Assembly (NCBI GenBank): GCA_003224635.1
Contig: QHZK01000204.1
Location: 1 to 6,572, forward strand
DNA: 6,572 nt
Direction of reading: 5' to 3'
DNA from: Acidobacteriota bacterium
GTDB lineage: Bacteria; Acidobacteriota; Terriglobia; UBA7540
How positions within the stretch are numbered: the stretch's first letter is position 1; every line of letters starts with the position of its first letter. Below are positions 5,048 to 6,572 of this stretch, piece after piece. Under the pieces are notes generated by a model that worked only from the letters and a program-made list of their open reading frames with translations, did no database searches and was not told the origin of the DNA. Position numbers and translations under genes: made by a program.

Positions 5048-6572
5048 ATGAACCGTCGTGACTTTCTCGCTTTGGTTCCTTCCTCTCCCCTAGCCCGAGC
5101 TTTTGGCAGGACCTCCGCTGTGCTTCGCCCGGCGACGCCTGACCTGCGCGATCCCATGCGGTGTGCCGTCGAGTGCCTCTTGAATCGCATGGATCCCAGT
5201 CAGAACTACCGACCGTGGTTCGCGGTTGAGGTGGTCAACCACCAGCCCATGCGTCTGCGTCACGACGTGTGGGACTTCGGCGACACAAGCGGGAGATTTC
5301 TTGAGGCGCTCATCTTGGCCCGCCAGATGGTTCCAGCAACTCGTGGGATGCTCGTGGGTGAACGGCGGATTCGGCGGTTTCTCGGGTCGCTTATCGACGA
5401 GCAAGGACTGGTCTGGAATCCTGACCGGAAGGCTCCAGACCACATGTTCGCGCAGGGCAGCGCGCTTTACGGCCTCGTGACTGATTTCGAAGCGAGCCGC
5501 GACGCCGCGCTTCGTAACCGCATCGAGAGATTCATTGCGGGGCTCGACGGTGCGGCCGCGCACGAGAAAGACTACCTCTGGTTTCCCCAGGTGGCGACAA
5601 AGATCGCGCCTTGCTCCCACATGGCGGCGTACCAGGTGCTGCCGATTGTCCGTTTCTACGAGCTGACGGGTTACCGACCGGCGCTTGCGTACGCGGAGCA
5701 GTTGAGCCGCTGGGCCCTTTACCACGACCCGACCGTTACCGCCGACGGGGTAATCACCAAGAGCTTTTGGGAAGGGCACCTGCACGCCTGGATGGACACG
5801 TTCTCGGGGATCATTCGCTGCTCGCGGGCGGGTTCGGGACTCGACCATGCCGAGGTGACCGGGCGCTCGCGGAAGCTGTACGCATGGGTCCGGGCGAATT
5901 ACACCAGTCCTTTCGGCTGGGTGGCGGACTCCGTGGGCTCGAAAACGTGCGAGACTGACACTATCACCAGCGCGATTCGACTCGCGCTCGAATTGATCAG
6001 GGAAGGGCACACGGAATACTGGGATGACATCGAGCGCTTCGTCCGCAACCAGCTCGTTGAAAACCAATTCCGTGATGTCCAACGCCTTGACATCGCCGAT
6101 ACCGAGACCGCGCGGGGCGTCCGCGGATGCTTCGAAAGCTACGCCGACCCCAACACGCTGCTCGCCATCGAGAAGGGTGACATCGAAGGGTGCTGTATCA
6201 ACGGAGGCATGCGAGGCCTGTTTCTCGCATACCAGAACGCCATCACCGAGACCAACGGTGAGGTCCGCGTCAATCTGTTGCTGAGCGCGGCATCGCCTTC
6301 GATTGAGGTCGCGAGCTTCATCCCGTACGAAGGCCGGCTTGATCTTTACGCGGCGACCTCGCGTCCCATCCTGGTGCGCTGTCCCGCGTGGCTCGCTGCC
6401 GGGCGCGTCAAAGTGGAATCGAGCCCGGCGATTGGCGTCAGGCTCGAGTCCGGGGCGACGGTTCTGCGCATTACGGGCGCGAAGCCGGGAGCGCGCGTCA
6501 CGCTGCGGTTTGATCAGCCCGAAGTTGAGCGGACCCATGCGGTGGCGGGACGGAATTACCGGGCGCGCTGGC
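5048..6572 (+). CDS. Tat-exported GH127-like (beta-L-arabinofuranosidase superfamily) protein (3' end outside window)
   Basis: The frame is open for 508 codons to the right edge. It starts MNRRDFL, a twin-arginine motif, followed by a short weakly hydrophobic stretch and a possible ARA cleavage site near residue 18, so export is likely. GAGG at 5037-5040 lies 7 bases upstream. Residues about 35-400 look like an (alpha/alpha)6 barrel. GHLHA (243-247) resembles the GHL-I-E-A segment of GH127, KTC (299-301) occupies the place of its E-x-C, and GCCINGG (381-387) holds the Cys pair that in HypBA1 supplies the nucleophile and zinc ligands. From about 405 a beta-sandwich follows, with RCPAWL (444-449) and a GRNYRARW end (501-508), as in GH127 middle domains. 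The Glu of E-x-C is lysine here and no Glu lies in 270-301, so the chemistry may differ. A carbohydrate-active role is inferred; the substrate is unknown. Confidence 0.78.
   Translation, partial: MNRRDFLALVPSSPLARAFGRTSAVLRPATPDLRDPMRCAVECLLNRMDPSQNYRPWFAVEVVNHQPMRLRHDVWDFGDTSGRFLEALILARQMVPATRGMLVGERRIRRFLGSLIDEQGLVWNPDRKAPDHMFAQGSALYGLVTDFEASRDAALRNRIERFIAGLDGAAAHEKDYLWFPQVATKIAPCSHMAAYQVLPIVRFYELTGYRPALAYAEQLSRWALYHDPTVTADGVITKSFWEGHLHAWMDTFSGIIRCSRAGSGLDHAEVTGRSRKLYAWVRANYTSPFGWVADSVGSKTCETDTITSAIRLALELIREGHTEYWDDIERFVRNQLVENQFRDVQRLDIADTETARGVRGCFESYADPNTLLAIEKGDIEGCCINGGMRGLFLAYQNAITETNGEVRVNLLLSAASPSIEVASFIPYEGRLDLYAATSRPILVRCPAWLAAGRVKVESSPAIGVRLESGATVLRITGAKPGARVTLRFDQPEVERTHAVAGRNYRARW

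Noticed and set aside
5090..6538. Long minus-strand open frame of 482 codons
   Set aside because: It is antisense to the GH127-like gene. Its Arg/Ala/Val-rich composition is typical of a GC-rich shadow frame and it has no recognisable motif.

Overview
The window is GC-rich bacterial DNA with short gaps between genes and six protein-coding genes, two of which run off the edges. No rRNA, tRNA, CRISPR array, transposase or phage gene was seen. A secreted seven-bladed FG-GAP/CRTAC1-type propeller beside an exported TPR protein, half-size EamA transporters, an MR/MLE enolase-superfamily enzyme and a Tat-exported GH127-like protein together suggest an Acidobacteriota-like soil bacterium. Verrucomicrobiota or Planctomycetota are also possible. 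This placement is inferred from gene content, not from a marker gene.

Left part (1-2648): a CRTAC1/ASPIC-UnbV family protein on the minus strand, whose 3' end is outside the window, is divergent from an exported protein made almost entirely of TPR repeats. Their starts are 66 bp apart. Both carry N-terminal export signals, so both probably act outside the cytoplasm.

Middle part (2648-3762): two half-size, five-helix EamA (BAT-type DMT) transporter genes lie in tandem. The first overlaps the TPR stop codon by one base. Between them is a 188-bp intergenic stretch with a strong hairpin-plus-T-tract terminator and, facing it, a second hairpin. The two hairpins are copies of one REP-like element in opposite orientations, and their stems differ by base-pair-preserving changes. 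The two transporters differ in charge distribution, which would suit a heterodimer.

Right part (3786-6572): an enolase-superfamily (mandelate racemase/muconate lactonizing) enzyme, probably an acid-sugar dehydratase, lies on the minus strand and converges on the second transporter. It is divergent from a Tat-signal protein that resembles GH127 beta-L-arabinofuranosidases and is cut by the right edge. The pair looks like a small carbohydrate-degradation module: an exported glycosidase-like protein that would release sugars and a cytoplasmic enzyme for a derived acid sugar. Both enzymes deviate from the textbook active site of their families, so their substrates cannot be read off.

No overtly new system is evident. 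The most interesting items are the covarying REP-like pair, the GH127-like protein that keeps its cysteines but lacks the canonical glutamates, and the asymmetric half-transporter pair.
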